This document shows positions 24,794 to 33,502 of a stretch of 64,000 nt of DNA, piece by piece. The stretch lies in contig CAZYEX010000150.1 in the NCBI GenBank assembly GCA_964646605.1, positions 1-64,000 of the forward strand. The letters are read 5' to 3'. The DNA comes from SBAX01 sp964646605. Lineage in GTDB: Bacteria; Planctomycetota; Phycisphaerae; UBA1845. The notes beneath the pieces were generated by a model. It was given only the letters and a program-made list of their open reading frames with translations. It was not told where the DNA came from and ran no database searches. The number at the start of each line of letters is the position of its first letter. Within the stretch, counting starts at the first letter, position 1. Both the position numbers and the translations under genes were made by a program.

Positions 24794-25819
24794 ATGGCCA
24801 TTCGAGTGGGAATCAACGGTTTTGGACGGATTGGGCGGCTCGCGTTTCGGGTGATGGCGGCGCGGGGCGGCGAGTTTGAAGTCCTCGCCATCAACGACCT
24901 CAGCGACCCGGCGGTTCTCAAGCAACTTCTCAAATACGACTCGGTACACGGGCGCTTCAAGGGCACGGTCGAGGTCGGAGACAAAGCCCTCATCGTCAAC
25001 GGCAAGACGATCCAAGTTCTCAGCGAGAAAGTGCCGGCCAACCTTCCGTGGGGCAAGCTGGGCGTGGAGGTGGTGCTCGAATCGACCGGGGTGTTCACGA
25101 AACGAAGCAGCGAAAAGGGCGGTTATGGCGATCACCTCAAGGCGGGGGCCAAACGGGTGATCTTGTCGGCCCCGGCGAGCGACGAACCCGACCTGACCGT
25201 CGTATTGGGCGTGAATGACGACAAGCTGTCACCCGAACACACGTGCATCTCCAACGCGAGTTGCACGACGAACTGTCTCGCCCCGGTCGTCAAGGTGCTC
25301 AACGATTCGTTCGGACTGGTCGAGGGTTTGATGACCACGGTCCACGCCTATACCAACGATCAGCAGGTGGCGGACCTGGTCCACAAAGACGCGCGTCGGG
25401 CTCGGGCGGCGGGGGTGAACATCATTCCCACGACGACGGGGGCGGCCAAGGCGGTGGGCAAGGTCATCCCGGAATTGGACGGGAAGCTCAACGGATTTGC
25501 GATGCGCGTGCCGGTGGCGGACGGGTCGGTGGTAGATCTCGTGGCCACGTTGAAGCGTTCGGTGACGGCGGCGGAAGTCAACGCGGCCCTGAAGAACGCG
25601 GCAGAGGGGAAACTCCGCGGGGTGCTGGAATACAGCGAGGAGCCGCTGGTCAGCTCCGACATCATTGGCAACCCGCACAGCTCCATCGTCGATGGTCTGA
25701 GCACCATGACCATGCCGTCCAAAGGCGGAAACATGGTCAAAGTCGTTTCATGGTACGACAACGAGTGGGGATATGCGTGCCGGACGGTGGATTTGATCGC
25801 CAGAATGGCCAGCCTGTAG
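24794..25819 (+). CDS. gap: Glyceraldehyde-3-phosphate dehydrogenase
   Basis: 341 residues, standard length. The NAD-binding start MAIRVGINGFGRIGR and the catalytic SNASCTTNCLAP (Cys157) are intact, with the later His in the HAYTNDQ region. Asp at the end of the second strand (AINDLSD) is compatible with NAD use. The enzyme interconverts glyceraldehyde-3-phosphate and 1,3-bisphosphoglycerate. It heads a plus-strand carbon-metabolism cluster containing pgk and rpe. Confidence 0.95.
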   Translation: MAIRVGINGFGRIGRLAFRVMAARGGEFEVLAINDLSDPAVLKQLLKYDSVHGRFKGTVEVGDKALIVNGKTIQVLSEKVPANLPWGKLGVEVVLESTGVFTKRSSEKGGYGDHLKAGAKRVILSAPASDEPDLTVVLGVNDDKLSPEHTCISNASCTTNCLAPVVKVLNDSFGLVEGLMTTVHAYTNDQQVADLVHKDARRARAAGVNIIPTTTGAAKAVGKVIPELDGKLNGFAMRVPVADGSVVDLVATLKRSVTAAEVNAALKNAAEGKLRGVLEYSEEPLVSSDIIGNPHSSIVDGLSTMTMPSKGGNMVKVVSWYDNEWGYACRTVDLIARMASL

Positions 25820-25831
25820 GGGGACACCGCC

Positions 25832-26092
25832 ATGAGACTCGATGAAATCCGAACGCACCTGCACAAGCATCCGTTTATTCCGATCCGAGTGTTTATCTCG
25901 GACGGCTCGCACTTTGACGTTCATCACCCTGATTTCATGCTCCTAAGCCGGGCAGAGGTCGTGATCGGCCTTGACCCGGGAACCGACGACTTCCCTGAGC
26001 GCAATGCGTATATCGACCCGGTTCACATCACGCGGATCGAGCCGGTCAACGGGAAGCGGGCGGGTGGGTCTCGACGAAAACGGAGCCCATGA
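25832..26092 (+). CDS. Small conserved hypothetical protein
   Basis: 86 residues. MRLDEIRTHLHKHPFIPIRV, then FISDGSHFDVHHPDFMLL, ending with IDPVHITRIEPV. This is a compact beta-rich protein of a type seen repeatedly in planctomycete genomes (DGxxxxVxHPxF core) with no assigned function. The gene lies 12 bases after gap on the same strand. The basic tail RAGGSRRKRSP is unusual. Confidence 0.65.
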   Translation: MRLDEIRTHLHKHPFIPIRVFISDGSHFDVHHPDFMLLSRAEVVIGLDPGTDDFPERNAYIDPVHITRIEPVNGKRAGGSRRKRSP

Positions 26093-26147
26093 AATCTGGT
26101 GATGCGGATTGAATTCGTCGCCCCGTCCCTGTGGTGGGTGACGCGCA

Positions 26148-26164
26148 CCGCCCGGAAGGGGCGG
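26148..26164. repeat. GC-rich palindrome, copy 2
   Basis: CCGCCC (26148-26153) and GGGCGG (26159-26164) form the stem. On the minus strand the flanks read GTAGCG before the stem, as in the copies at 41057 and 42888. It ends 12 bases before the pgk start codon, so it may influence the pgk leader. Confidence 0.5.
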
Positions 26165-26175
26165 CGCTACCGTCC

Positions 26176-27408
26176 ATGAAGAAGTCCATCGATCACATCC
26201 ACGTCCGCGGAAAGCGAGTGCTTGTCCGTCTCGATCTGAACGTGCCGCTGGATGACGCCGGGCAGATCACCGACGACCGTCGGATTCGGGCGGCGTTGCC
26301 TACGGTGAAGAAACTCCTCGCGGACGGCGGGCGGTTGATCCTGATGAGTCACCTTGGGCGGCCCGACGAGGAGCCGGAGCAGAAACACAAGTACACACTT
26401 GCCCCGGTGGCGACACGACTGGCTGAACTCCTGCACGCCACCGTGTCCCTGCTGCCCGACTGCGTCGGCGCGGCGGTCGCGGAACACGTGGCAAGGATGC
26501 GTGACGGCGAGGTGTGCCTGCTGGAGAACCTGCGTTTCCAGGAGGCCGAAACGATCAAGGACAAAAAGGCGGCCGAGAAGCCTGCGCTGCGAGAGAAAAA
26601 AGACGCCTTCGCCCGCCAGATTGCCGAGCTCGGCGACTTGTACGTCAACGACGCCTTCGGCACCTGTCACCGTGACAACGCCAGTATGCTCACCGTGCCG
26701 AGGATGATGGTCGGCAAGCCGCGTGTGGTCGGGTACCTGGTGCAAAGGGAGTTGAAGTACCTGGGCGAAGCGCTGCGCGATCCGCGGCGTCCGTTCGTTT
26801 GTATCCTGGGCGGGGCCAAGGTGTCGGACAAGCTGGGCGTCATCCGCTCCCTGCTGACCAAGTGTGACACCATTCTCATCGGCGGGGCGATGGCGTACAC
26901 GTTCCTGGCCGCGGAGGGTATGGCCGTTGGAAAGAGCCTTGTAGAGCCCTACTTGTTCGACACGGCCCGGGCCTTGCGGAGAGAAGCCGGCGATCGGCTG
27001 AAGCTGCCCGTGGATTCGGTGGCGGCGAGTGAGATTCGCGGCGGGGCGGCGACTCAAGTCTGCGAGGCGGCGATCCCCGCGGACATGATCGGACTGGACA
27101 TCGGACCCAAGACGATCGAGAAGTTCGCGGAGATCGTGCGCTCGGCGAAGACGGTGGTGTGGAACGGTCCCATGGGCGTGTTCGAGACTCCGCCGTTCGA
27201 TCGGGGGACGGCGGCCATGGCCAGCGCACTCGCCGAGGCGACGCAGGGCGGTGCGATCACCATCGTCGGCGGCGGGGACAGCGCCGCGGCCGTCGATCAA
27301 GCGGGAGTAGCCGACAAAATCTCTCACATTTCCACCGGCGGCGGAGCGTCGTTAGAATTCCTGGAGGGCAAACCGTTTGCCCCCATTGACGTGCTGGACG
27401 ACGCGTAA
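26176..27408 (+). CDS. pgk: Phosphoglycerate kinase
   Basis: 410 residues. The family start VRGKRVLVRLDLNVPLDD fixes the ATG at 26176. Other signatures are LMSHLGRP, LLENLRF, NDAFGTCHR, FVCILGGAKVSDKLG, VVWNGPMGVFE and the nucleotide-binding GGGDSAAAV. It transfers phosphate between 1,3-bisphosphoglycerate and ADP. It follows gap with one small gene between, a common arrangement. The ATPase/TOPRIM pair is inserted immediately downstream, 34 bases after the stop. Confidence 0.95.
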   Translation: MKKSIDHIHVRGKRVLVRLDLNVPLDDAGQITDDRRIRAALPTVKKLLADGGRLILMSHLGRPDEEPEQKHKYTLAPVATRLAELLHATVSLLPDCVGAAVAEHVARMRDGEVCLLENLRFQEAETIKDKKAAEKPALREKKDAFARQIAELGDLYVNDAFGTCHRDNASMLTVPRMMVGKPRVVGYLVQRELKYLGEALRDPRRPFVCILGGAKVSDKLGVIRSLLTKCDTILIGGAMAYTFLAAEGMAVGKSLVEPYLFDTARALRREAGDRLKLPVDSVAASEIRGGAATQVCEAAIPADMIGLDIGPKTIEKFAEIVRSAKTVVWNGPMGVFETPPFDRGTAAMASALAEATQGGAITIVGGGDSAAAVDQAGVADKISHISTGGGASLEFLEGKPFAPIDVLDDA

Positions 27409-27442
27409 CTACGATTGTGATCGGTTCGGGAGGCTTTTTTCC

Positions 27443-28657
27443 ATGCTCAAGAAACTTCGCCTGCACAACTTTCGCACCTACCTGAACACTGAGTTGTCGT
27501 TCAAACAACGGCATTTGGTCATCGGGCGAAATAACAGCGGCAAGACGAATCTTTATCATGCGCTCCGCTTTCTCGGGGCCACCACCGCAAACGATCTAAC
27601 CAGGTCATCCCAGGCCGTACCCGGAGGTACCTGGGAGATTGCCAACTGGGCGATGAAGGCGAACACTTTCGACTTGTCCTGCGAATGCGAGTTGCTGCAT
27701 GATGGTCAGCCCCACCAGTTTGATTACGAGCTGAAGCTGGTCGTTGAACCAACTACCCAATCGACTCCTGACAGTGGTCAGCAACTGGTGCTGCGCGTGG
27801 TTGGCGAGAAACTTACCGTCCAGTCCGAAACTTTCGGGCCAGTCGTCTTGCTCTCGAACGATGGGCGCGAGGCTAACATGCTTCACGAGGAGGATTTCGC
27901 TCGCAAGAAGCAGGAGAACCGAGTCAAAACACTCGCGCCGCGTGACGCCACCATGCTGTCGAAATTGTACGAACTCGAGACCAATCGAAGGGCCATTCTT
28001 TTTCGAAGGTACTTGTCGGCCTGGAGCTTTTTTTGCCTGAACCCCGATGCGATGCGCTTTGGCTGGCGAGACGCGGAAGCCGCGTCGCGAGCGCTGAATC
28101 CGAGCGGCAACAATCTGGCGCTGATTATTTACCAGGTCAAGAACGCCAATGAACGCTGTTATCGCCGGATCATCGAACACGTTCGGAACATCGAGCCGGA
28201 TCTGGAGGCGATCAATTTCAACACAAGTGTCGGACAGATTCCCATTCCTTACATTGCATTGAAACGGCGTGCAGCGGCATCATGGGTGGGACTATCGGAC
28301 GGCACATTGCGATGCCTCGCAATGGCCTATCTCGCCGAAATTGTGCGTCCGTACGATGGCGCCTCCGTTCTGCCGTTCTCGCCTCTCATCTTCATTGAGG
28401 AACCAGAGAACGGCGTTTCTCCCGGACAACTTCGGTTCCTGTTCGATTTATTCGAGGAGGCTGGTCCCGTTGGGCAATTCATCCTGTCGTCGCATTCCCC
28501 TTATTTCATCAATTTTTTCGACTCTCAACGTGAGTCGGTCACGGTGCTTCGAAGAAACAATGAGCGTACGGAGGTCGTACCCATCCCGCCGCCGGACGAA
28601 TCCAACCCTGATCGCATCCTTTTGGCCGAGCAATACTCAGCGGAGTTGTTTGATTGA
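27443..28657 (+). CDS. RecF/OLD-like ATPase (AAA_21 type), possible defence ATPase
   Basis: 404 residues. Walker A is GRNNSGKTN, the ABC-type signature is LSDGTLR, Walker B is LIFIEEPENG, and an H-loop is ILSSHSPYF, so an ATP-dependent dimerising head is expected. The insert between the head halves is short, without an SMC-type coiled coil. ATPases of this class work with TOPRIM or nuclease partners in systems such as PARIS, Septu, Gabija or OLD. The next gene, overlapping by 4 bases, encodes such a candidate. The base composition here is lower in GC than pgk and rpe on either side, which suggests transfer. Confidence 0.8.
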   Translation: MLKKLRLHNFRTYLNTELSFKQRHLVIGRNNSGKTNLYHALRFLGATTANDLTRSSQAVPGGTWEIANWAMKANTFDLSCECELLHDGQPHQFDYELKLVVEPTTQSTPDSGQQLVLRVVGEKLTVQSETFGPVVLLSNDGREANMLHEEDFARKKQENRVKTLAPRDATMLSKLYELETNRRAILFRRYLSAWSFFCLNPDAMRFGWRDAEAASRALNPSGNNLALIIYQVKNANERCYRRIIEHVRNIEPDLEAINFNTSVGQIPIPYIALKRRAAASWVGLSDGTLRCLAMAYLAEIVRPYDGASVLPFSPLIFIEEPENGVSPGQLRFLFDLFEEAGPVGQFILSSHSPYFINFFDSQRESVTVLRRNNERTEVVPIPPPDESNPDRILLAEQYSAELFD

Positions 28658-29262
28658 TTCGAACGATCGGCGTCATCTACCAGGATCGGAACAGTCTCGG
28701 GTTCTTGGAAGGCGTTCGCAGACGCCTGAAGTGCGACGCAAAACTCGTGGACCCGCCAGCGGGTATTGGAAATACACGCGATTTGCCACGAAGGCAGGCG
28801 CGGCTTGCATGGGCGCACTTCCAGAAGAAGGGGGTTGACCTGGTAGTGCGGCTCACTGATGCCGACGAAACACGTTGGCAGGATGTGCGCAGAGACGAAC
28901 TTCACAGAATTCCTTCTGGGGCAAGTAGTGTCTGGATCTGCGGCGTTGCAGTCGAAAACCCCGAAGATTGGCTTTCCTTGGATCCTGGCTATCTCGCTGC
29001 GGCTCTCGGAATCCCGAATTCTGAGTTGTCGAGTGCCCAGAATCGAATTGGGGCTGTCAAACGCGCGATTGCCACGCGGAGGCGGGCAGAGGAGGATTCC
29101 AGTGAAGTGGTGGCGCGGATCGTATGCGAAGCGCCGAGCGAGGTTTTCCGGCGTTGGTTGAAGGATGAATCGTTCAGGTGCTTCTATACCGATTGTCGGG
29201 GCGCTGCTTCCCGCGAAAACTGCGAAACGCCGAACGAATTGGACGAGGCAGGACATGCTTAG
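28654..29262 (+). CDS. TOPRIM-like partner protein of the upstream ATPase (putative)
   Basis: 202 residues from a TTG that overlaps the ATPase stop (TTGA). After a first strand RTIGVIYQD and a helix FLEGVRRRL, the strand VDLVVRLTDADETRW carries a DxD-type acidic motif. It is followed by ICGVAVENPEDWLSLD, which resembles the EAWLLAD segment of DUF4276/AriB-like TOPRIM proteins. The first TOPRIM Glu is not clear, so the fold call is tentative. The C-terminal part is helical. The stop overlaps the rpe start by 8 bases, giving three overlapping genes in a row. Confidence 0.5.
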   Translation: MIRTIGVIYQDRNSLGFLEGVRRRLKCDAKLVDPPAGIGNTRDLPRRQARLAWAHFQKKGVDLVVRLTDADETRWQDVRRDELHRIPSGASSVWICGVAVENPEDWLSLDPGYLAAALGIPNSELSSAQNRIGAVKRAIATRRRAEEDSSEVVARIVCEAPSEVFRRWLKDESFRCFYTDCRGAASRENCETPNELDEAGHA

Positions 29263-29956
29263 CTTCGCCTTGGCTGCACCGGCGATCCGCATGGCACCGT
29301 CGTTGCTGTCGGCGGACTTTGGCCGCATGGCCGAGCAGGTGGCGGCGGTCGAGGCCGCCGGAGCGGAGATGCTCCACCTGGACGTGATGGACGGCCACTT
29401 TGTGCCCAACATCAGCTTCGGCGTGCCGGTGATCAAGTCCTTACGGAAATGCACCAAGTGCTTTCTCGACGCCCACCTGATGATCTCCGAGCCGAGGCGC
29501 CACGCGGAGGCGTTCGCAAAGGCCGGGTGCGACCACATTACGTTTCATATCGAGGTCACCCCAAGTCCGCACGGGGTGATCGAGCACCTTCGAGGCCTGG
29601 GCGTGTCGGTCGGCGTTTCGATCAACCCCACGACGCCGGTGTCGGCGATCGAGGCCGTTCTCGACGAAGTGGACCTGGTACTGGTGATGAGCGTGTGGCC
29701 GGGGTTTGGGGGGCAAGCGTTCATGCCGGAGGTGCTCGACAAGGTGCGCGAGCTTCGCCGCCGCCTCGCCCCGCATCAGCGATTGCAAATCGACGGGGGC
29801 ATCGACGAAAGGACCATCGTCGGCGCGGCCGCCGCGGGGGCGGATACGTTCGTCGCGGGCACGGCGATTTTCGGCCAGCCCGATCCACCCGCGGCGATGA
29901 AGAAACTGCATCAACTCGCGGTCGAGGCATCGACAAGGAAACCCGCACATGGCTGA
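29255..29956 (+). CDS. rpe: Ribulose-phosphate 3-epimerase
   Basis: 233 residues, TIM-barrel enzyme of the pentose phosphate and Calvin pathways. Diagnostic segments: MAPSLLSADFGRM, MLHLDVMDGHFVPNISFG, DAHLMISEP, MSVWPGFGGQ and LQIDGGIDERT. All catalytic Asp and His positions look normal. The ATG at 29255 overlaps the upstream stop; the ATG at 29291 (MAPSLLSAD) is the usual family start and may be the real one. It overlaps accD by 8 bases. Confidence 0.93.
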   Translation: MLSFALAAPAIRMAPSLLSADFGRMAEQVAAVEAAGAEMLHLDVMDGHFVPNISFGVPVIKSLRKCTKCFLDAHLMISEPRRHAEAFAKAGCDHITFHIEVTPSPHGVIEHLRGLGVSVGVSINPTTPVSAIEAVLDEVDLVLVMSVWPGFGGQAFMPEVLDKVRELRRRLAPHQRLQIDGGIDERTIVGAAAAGADTFVAGTAIFGQPDPPAAMKKLHQLAVEASTRKPAHG

Positions 29957-30791
29957 GGATCAACCGATGGAGAAACCATTGGATAGGCCGGTCGATCGTC
30001 CAGGTGTGCCCGCGGGACTATGGACGCGCTGCGAAAGCTGCGAGCACATGGTCTATGAGAAGGAGGTCGCGGAGAACCTCAACGTCTGCCCGGAATGCGG
30101 CCACCATCGCCGCGTCGATGCCCGCACGCGCATCTTGCAACTCGCCGACCCGGACACGTTCGAGGAATTCGCCCAGGACCTTCGTTCGACGGACCCGTTG
30201 GAGTTCAAGGATCGCATTCCGTACAAGGAGCGGCTGGCGCAGGAACAAGAGAAAACCGGCGAATCGGACGCGGTGGTGGTGGGCAAGGCGTTCATCCGCG
30301 GGCGGCCGGTCATTCTCGGAGTGATGAATCCGTCGTTCATCATGGCCTCAATGGGGGCGGTGGTCGGCGAGAAGGTCACGCGGGCCATCGAGCGGGCCAT
30401 CGAAGACAACCTGCCATTGGTGATGGTCACGGCTTCGGGCGGGGCGAGGATGCAGGAGGGGATGATCTCGCTGGTGCAAATGGCCAAGACGGCGGCGGCG
30501 CTGGCCAAGCTCGACGAAGCCAAGGGGCTGTACATCGTCGTCGCCACCGACCCCACCACCGCAGGCGTGGCGGCCAGCTTCGCCAGTCTGGGTGACATCA
30601 TCCTGGCAGAGCCCAAGGCCATGATCGGCTTCGCCGGCCCCCGCGTCATCGCCAACACCATCAACGCCGAATTGCCCGAAGGGTTCCAGACGGCTGAGTT
30701 CATGCTCAAGCACGGGTTCGTCGACCGCATCGTGCCGCGAAGCGATTTGCGGCGGGAAATCGCGAGGATCATCGACTACTGCGGGAAGTAG
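29949..30791 (+). CDS. accD: Acetyl-CoA carboxylase carboxyltransferase subunit beta
   Basis: 280 residues. The N-terminal C4 zinc ribbon (CESC...CPEC) is typical of bacterial AccD. The crotonase-like core shows DAVVVGKAFIRGRPV, ASGGARMQEG, DPTTAGVAASFASLGD and FAGPRVIANT. It forms the carboxyltransferase with AccA, which is not in this window, and receives the carboxyl group from AccB. It is translationally coupled to rpe by overlap, an unusual partner. The gene ends the cluster. Confidence 0.95.
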   Translation: MAEDQPMEKPLDRPVDRPGVPAGLWTRCESCEHMVYEKEVAENLNVCPECGHHRRVDARTRILQLADPDTFEEFAQDLRSTDPLEFKDRIPYKERLAQEQEKTGESDAVVVGKAFIRGRPVILGVMNPSFIMASMGAVVGEKVTRAIERAIEDNLPLVMVTASGGARMQEGMISLVQMAKTAAALAKLDEAKGLYIVVATDPTTAGVAASFASLGDIILAEPKAMIGFAGPRVIANTINAELPEGFQTAEFMLKHGFVDRIVPRSDLRREIARIIDYCGK

Positions 30792-31351
30792 GTCTCCCGC
30801 CACGCATCTGCGTAAAGAACACCGATTGTCGGGTTTCGATTGCCAACGGGGTCGAGCATGGGGCGGACTGGGCAGTACCGGTACGGCCCGTATGGCCCTG
30901 CTTTACCCGTATCGTGGCTGGGTCGCTAGAAACCGCTTGAAGCGTGGGTGGAAGACGGGTTCGTTTGGTATCTTTTTTTGCGTCGAGCACCCTCTCGTTC
31001 TCCCAGGCCGCGGCGCGGAGTCTCCGGTCGGCGCGAGCGCCGTTTGTAGTACGGCATATGTTAGGCATCCGGGAGATGGTTGTCAAGGGGGGTTCTGGCA
31101 TTGGGGGAGTGGAATCAAGGGGGCGGAGGCGACCCGGGAGCGTGGTCGCGTCTGATCACCATCGATCCTGAGGTGTCCGCGGCAGAGGCCTACCCTGGGT
31201 CATCGTCGCCCGCGCCTTCGCCCATCAACTTCGTTTGTACGGGTGGCGCCATGCATTCCTCGGAATTCCCGTGACTTTGGCCGCCAATCCGAGTAGAATG
31301 ACCGGCGTGGGTCCGGTCCTCCATCGAAAAGCACGCTCCAAGAGTCCTCAA
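30792..31351. other. Gene-free stretch
   Basis: 560 bases after accD. A run of seven T at about 30974-30980 has only weak hairpin potential upstream. A GTTAGGC at 31061-31067 lacks a partner and is not an attC site. The last 80 bases carry the promoter candidate for the beta-helix gene. No reading frame here looks genuine. Confidence 0.4.
31271..31299 (+). promoter_or_regulatory. Candidate promoter for the beta-helix gene
   Basis: GTGACT (31271-31276, four of six matches to TTGACA) and TAGAAT (31294-31299, five of six matches to TATAAT) are spaced by 17 bases. The ATG of the exported beta-helix gene lies at 31352, giving a leader of about 45 bases. Confidence 0.45.
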
Positions 31352-32794
31352 ATGAAGGTAAGCCTCGTGGCGAGTCTCAAAGCGATCTTCGCGTTCTGCG
31401 TCCTCCTCCCGATGCTCCCGAGTGCGACGGCGGCAACGTGGTACGTCGACGCCGTCAACGGTTCGGACGCCGGCGCTGGTACGGTCGACGACCCGTTCCT
31501 GACGCTCGCGGCGGGCATTGACGCCGCGACGGCCGGTGACGAGGTCCGGGCGGCAGGCGGCGTCTACCGGGGCGAGGGTAATCGGGATCTCAACTTCGAG
31601 GGGCGTGATCTTCGTCTGGTTTGCGGCGGTTCGCCGTCCGGCTCCGTCGTGGAACTTTGCATCATCGATGCCGAGGAACAGGGGCGAATCATGGAGTTCC
31701 ACAGCGGGGAAACGCCGGCAGCCGTCGTCGATGGATTCGTTTTCGCGCGAGGGTCCGCGTCGCCGAATTCCAACACGCTGCGCCCCGGAGGATGCGTGCT
31801 GGTCCGGCGAAGCAGCCCGAGTTTCACCCGCTGCACGTTTTTGCAGTGCGTCGGGGACGTGGGAGGAGGAATCGCGGTCCTGGACGGCGATCCGCAGATC
31901 GACGGCTGCGCCTTCATTCAGAACGTGGCGACGGCGGACGGCGGCGCCGCGTTTTTCCTGCGCAGCGCCGCCGCGGTTCGCTCCTGCGTATTTGTCCTTA
32001 ATGGCGCAATCGGCGGTAACGTGACGAACGTTGCCAGCCGCACGATGATACGTGACTGCTGGTTCGTCGGGAACTCGGCGCTGGGGGCCGGTGCGGTCGC
32101 GAATCATGCAGGCCGACCGCAACTCGTAGACTGCCGGTTCGTCGCCAATACCGGCACCATCGGAATTTTATGGAATCAGGACTCCGACGCGTCGCTCGTA
32201 CAGGCGCTCTTTTGGCGAAACGTCGGATCGGTCGAATGCATCGCCAACTTCGGCGGGTTACCTCGAATCGTCAACTCGACGCTTGCGGAAAACGAAGGCC
32301 CGGGCGTGTCCAACGACGGACAAGGAATCCAGGTGGTCAACACGATCGTATGGAACAACGGGGGCGGAGCGATCACGGGCGACGTGGACGCCGTGACCTT
32401 CAGCATCATGCAAGGCGGCGTTCCCGGCGAGGGCAACCTCGACCAAGACCCGCGCTTCGCAGACCCCATGCTGGGCAACTTTCGACCTGCTCCCGACTCG
32501 CCCGCCATCGACGCCGGAAGCAACAGCGCGTCGCGCCGGACCCGCGTTTCCCGCGATCTCGGCGGCAGGCTCCGATACCGCGACGACCCTGGTACGCCCG
32601 ACACGGGGGAGGGAAGGGCCCCGATCGTGGACATCGGCGCCTTCGAGTTTGTCCCCCACGCCTCCCCTCGACCGGCGGCAAGGGAGGCGCAACCTCCCTC
32701 CAACCCGTCCCTGTTTTCGTGCCATGGAACGCTTGGGCATCGATCGCCGACAGCGTCGATCACATCTACGACTTGGCGGACGCCTACGAAGTGA
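31352..32794 (+). CDS. Exported right-handed parallel beta-helix protein
   Basis: 480 residues. A signal peptide (about 6-27, ending PSATA|ATWYVD) is followed by a pectate-lyase-like beta-helix with repeated turns such as SPSFTRCTFLQC, DPQIDGCAFIQN and TMIRDCWFVGNS, and the closing DIGAFEF typical of this class in planctomycetes. No polysaccharide-lyase active site was recognised. The 50 residues after DIGAFEF are of poor protein character, while another frame continues to 32826 with ADSVDHIYDLADAYEVILQE, so a frameshift near 32650-32700 is possible. Confidence 0.75.
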   Translation: MKVSLVASLKAIFAFCVLLPMLPSATAATWYVDAVNGSDAGAGTVDDPFLTLAAGIDAATAGDEVRAAGGVYRGEGNRDLNFEGRDLRLVCGGSPSGSVVELCIIDAEEQGRIMEFHSGETPAAVVDGFVFARGSASPNSNTLRPGGCVLVRRSSPSFTRCTFLQCVGDVGGGIAVLDGDPQIDGCAFIQNVATADGGAAFFLRSAAAVRSCVFVLNGAIGGNVTNVASRTMIRDCWFVGNSALGAGAVANHAGRPQLVDCRFVANTGTIGILWNQDSDASLVQALFWRNVGSVECIANFGGLPRIVNSTLAENEGPGVSNDGQGIQVVNTIVWNNGGGAITGDVDAVTFSIMQGGVPGEGNLDQDPRFADPMLGNFRPAPDSPAIDAGSNSASRRTRVSRDLGGRLRYRDDPGTPDTGEGRAPIVDIGAFEFVPHASPRPAAREAQPPSNPSLFSCHGTLGHRSPTASITSTTWRTPTK

Positions 32795-33502
32795 TTCTGC
32801 AGGAGCTGCGCCGAGGTCCGGAATAAGCCCGCTTGCCGGTCCCACGGACCTCGAGGAGCTGCGAACGGATGACGCCAAGCAGCGGCGATGCGTGCCGAGG
32901 ACGCACCCTTCATGGCTCGACGTCTGTCCGCCGGTGGCTTGACGCTTTTCTCCGGGTGCTGAGTCTCAAGGTTGTGTACGACTTCGAAGAGCTTGTCGAA
33001 GCCGTAATCGTGTAGGGTCCGCCATCTGGACCGATCAGTGCTCGGCGTGACGAGAGAAATGGTCCGCAGAACGAACCCTACAGTTGCGGCGCTGCTGGGC
33101 TTCGTCGATCAGCGGGTCTTCGTAGGGTTCGGGGTTCGCTTGTGCCTCCATCGCCACATGCTCCGTCGGAGAGACCGCGCCACCCACAAGGAGTGCCGCT
33201 ACATCGAGACCCGAGTCCCCGGGAGTCCAACGAACGGTTATTCGCGTCGTTGTCGGGTCGCCGGAGTGTGTGAGCGGTAGTCGGTCGCAGGCGCATACAG
33301 TGATTGTCCGCGGCGAGTCTAGATTCACGAAAGGATTTCGCTTGCGCGCGCCGATCAAAGCATCGGTCGAAGCTGTATCGGTCGGGGTCGGCCTCGCGGG
33401 GCTGCGAGTCGCGTGCGGTCCGGCGTTGGAGCGGTCGGAGACCATCCCACCCCGGGTGTTCATCAAGGATAAACGTCTCTTCTAACCGAAGTTGTCTCGT
33501 TC
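32795..33502. other. Gene-poor stretch with a possible decayed reading frame
   Basis: About 700 bases without a gene that can be defended. On the minus strand (about 33035-33300) one frame reads LPLTHSGDPTTTRITVRW and LDVAALLVGGAV, reminiscent of TerD-like stress proteins, but it lacks a proper start and continues into unrelated sequence. It may be a decayed fragment or chance. Confidence 0.25.

Noticed and set aside
26167..27327. Long minus-strand open frame opposite pgk
   Set aside because: It is a shadow of the high-GC pgk gene; the composition is Arg/His/Gly-rich and there are no protein motifs. The same reasoning excludes the long antisense frames at 9530-10936, 36952-38199, 42942-44225, 44528-45556 and 47015-48064.
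30974..30980. T-run after accD as an intrinsic terminator
   Set aside because: No stable GC hairpin lies directly upstream of the T-run.
31061..31067. GTTAGGC resembling an attC core in the accD/beta-helix gap
   Set aside because: No complementary RYYYAAC core or palindrome lies within 150 bases on either side.
32720..32826. Short frame (VPWNAW...RRGPE) as an independent small gene
   Set aside because: It has only a GTG start without a ribosome binding site and lies at the end of the beta-helix gene; a displaced C-terminus is more likely.
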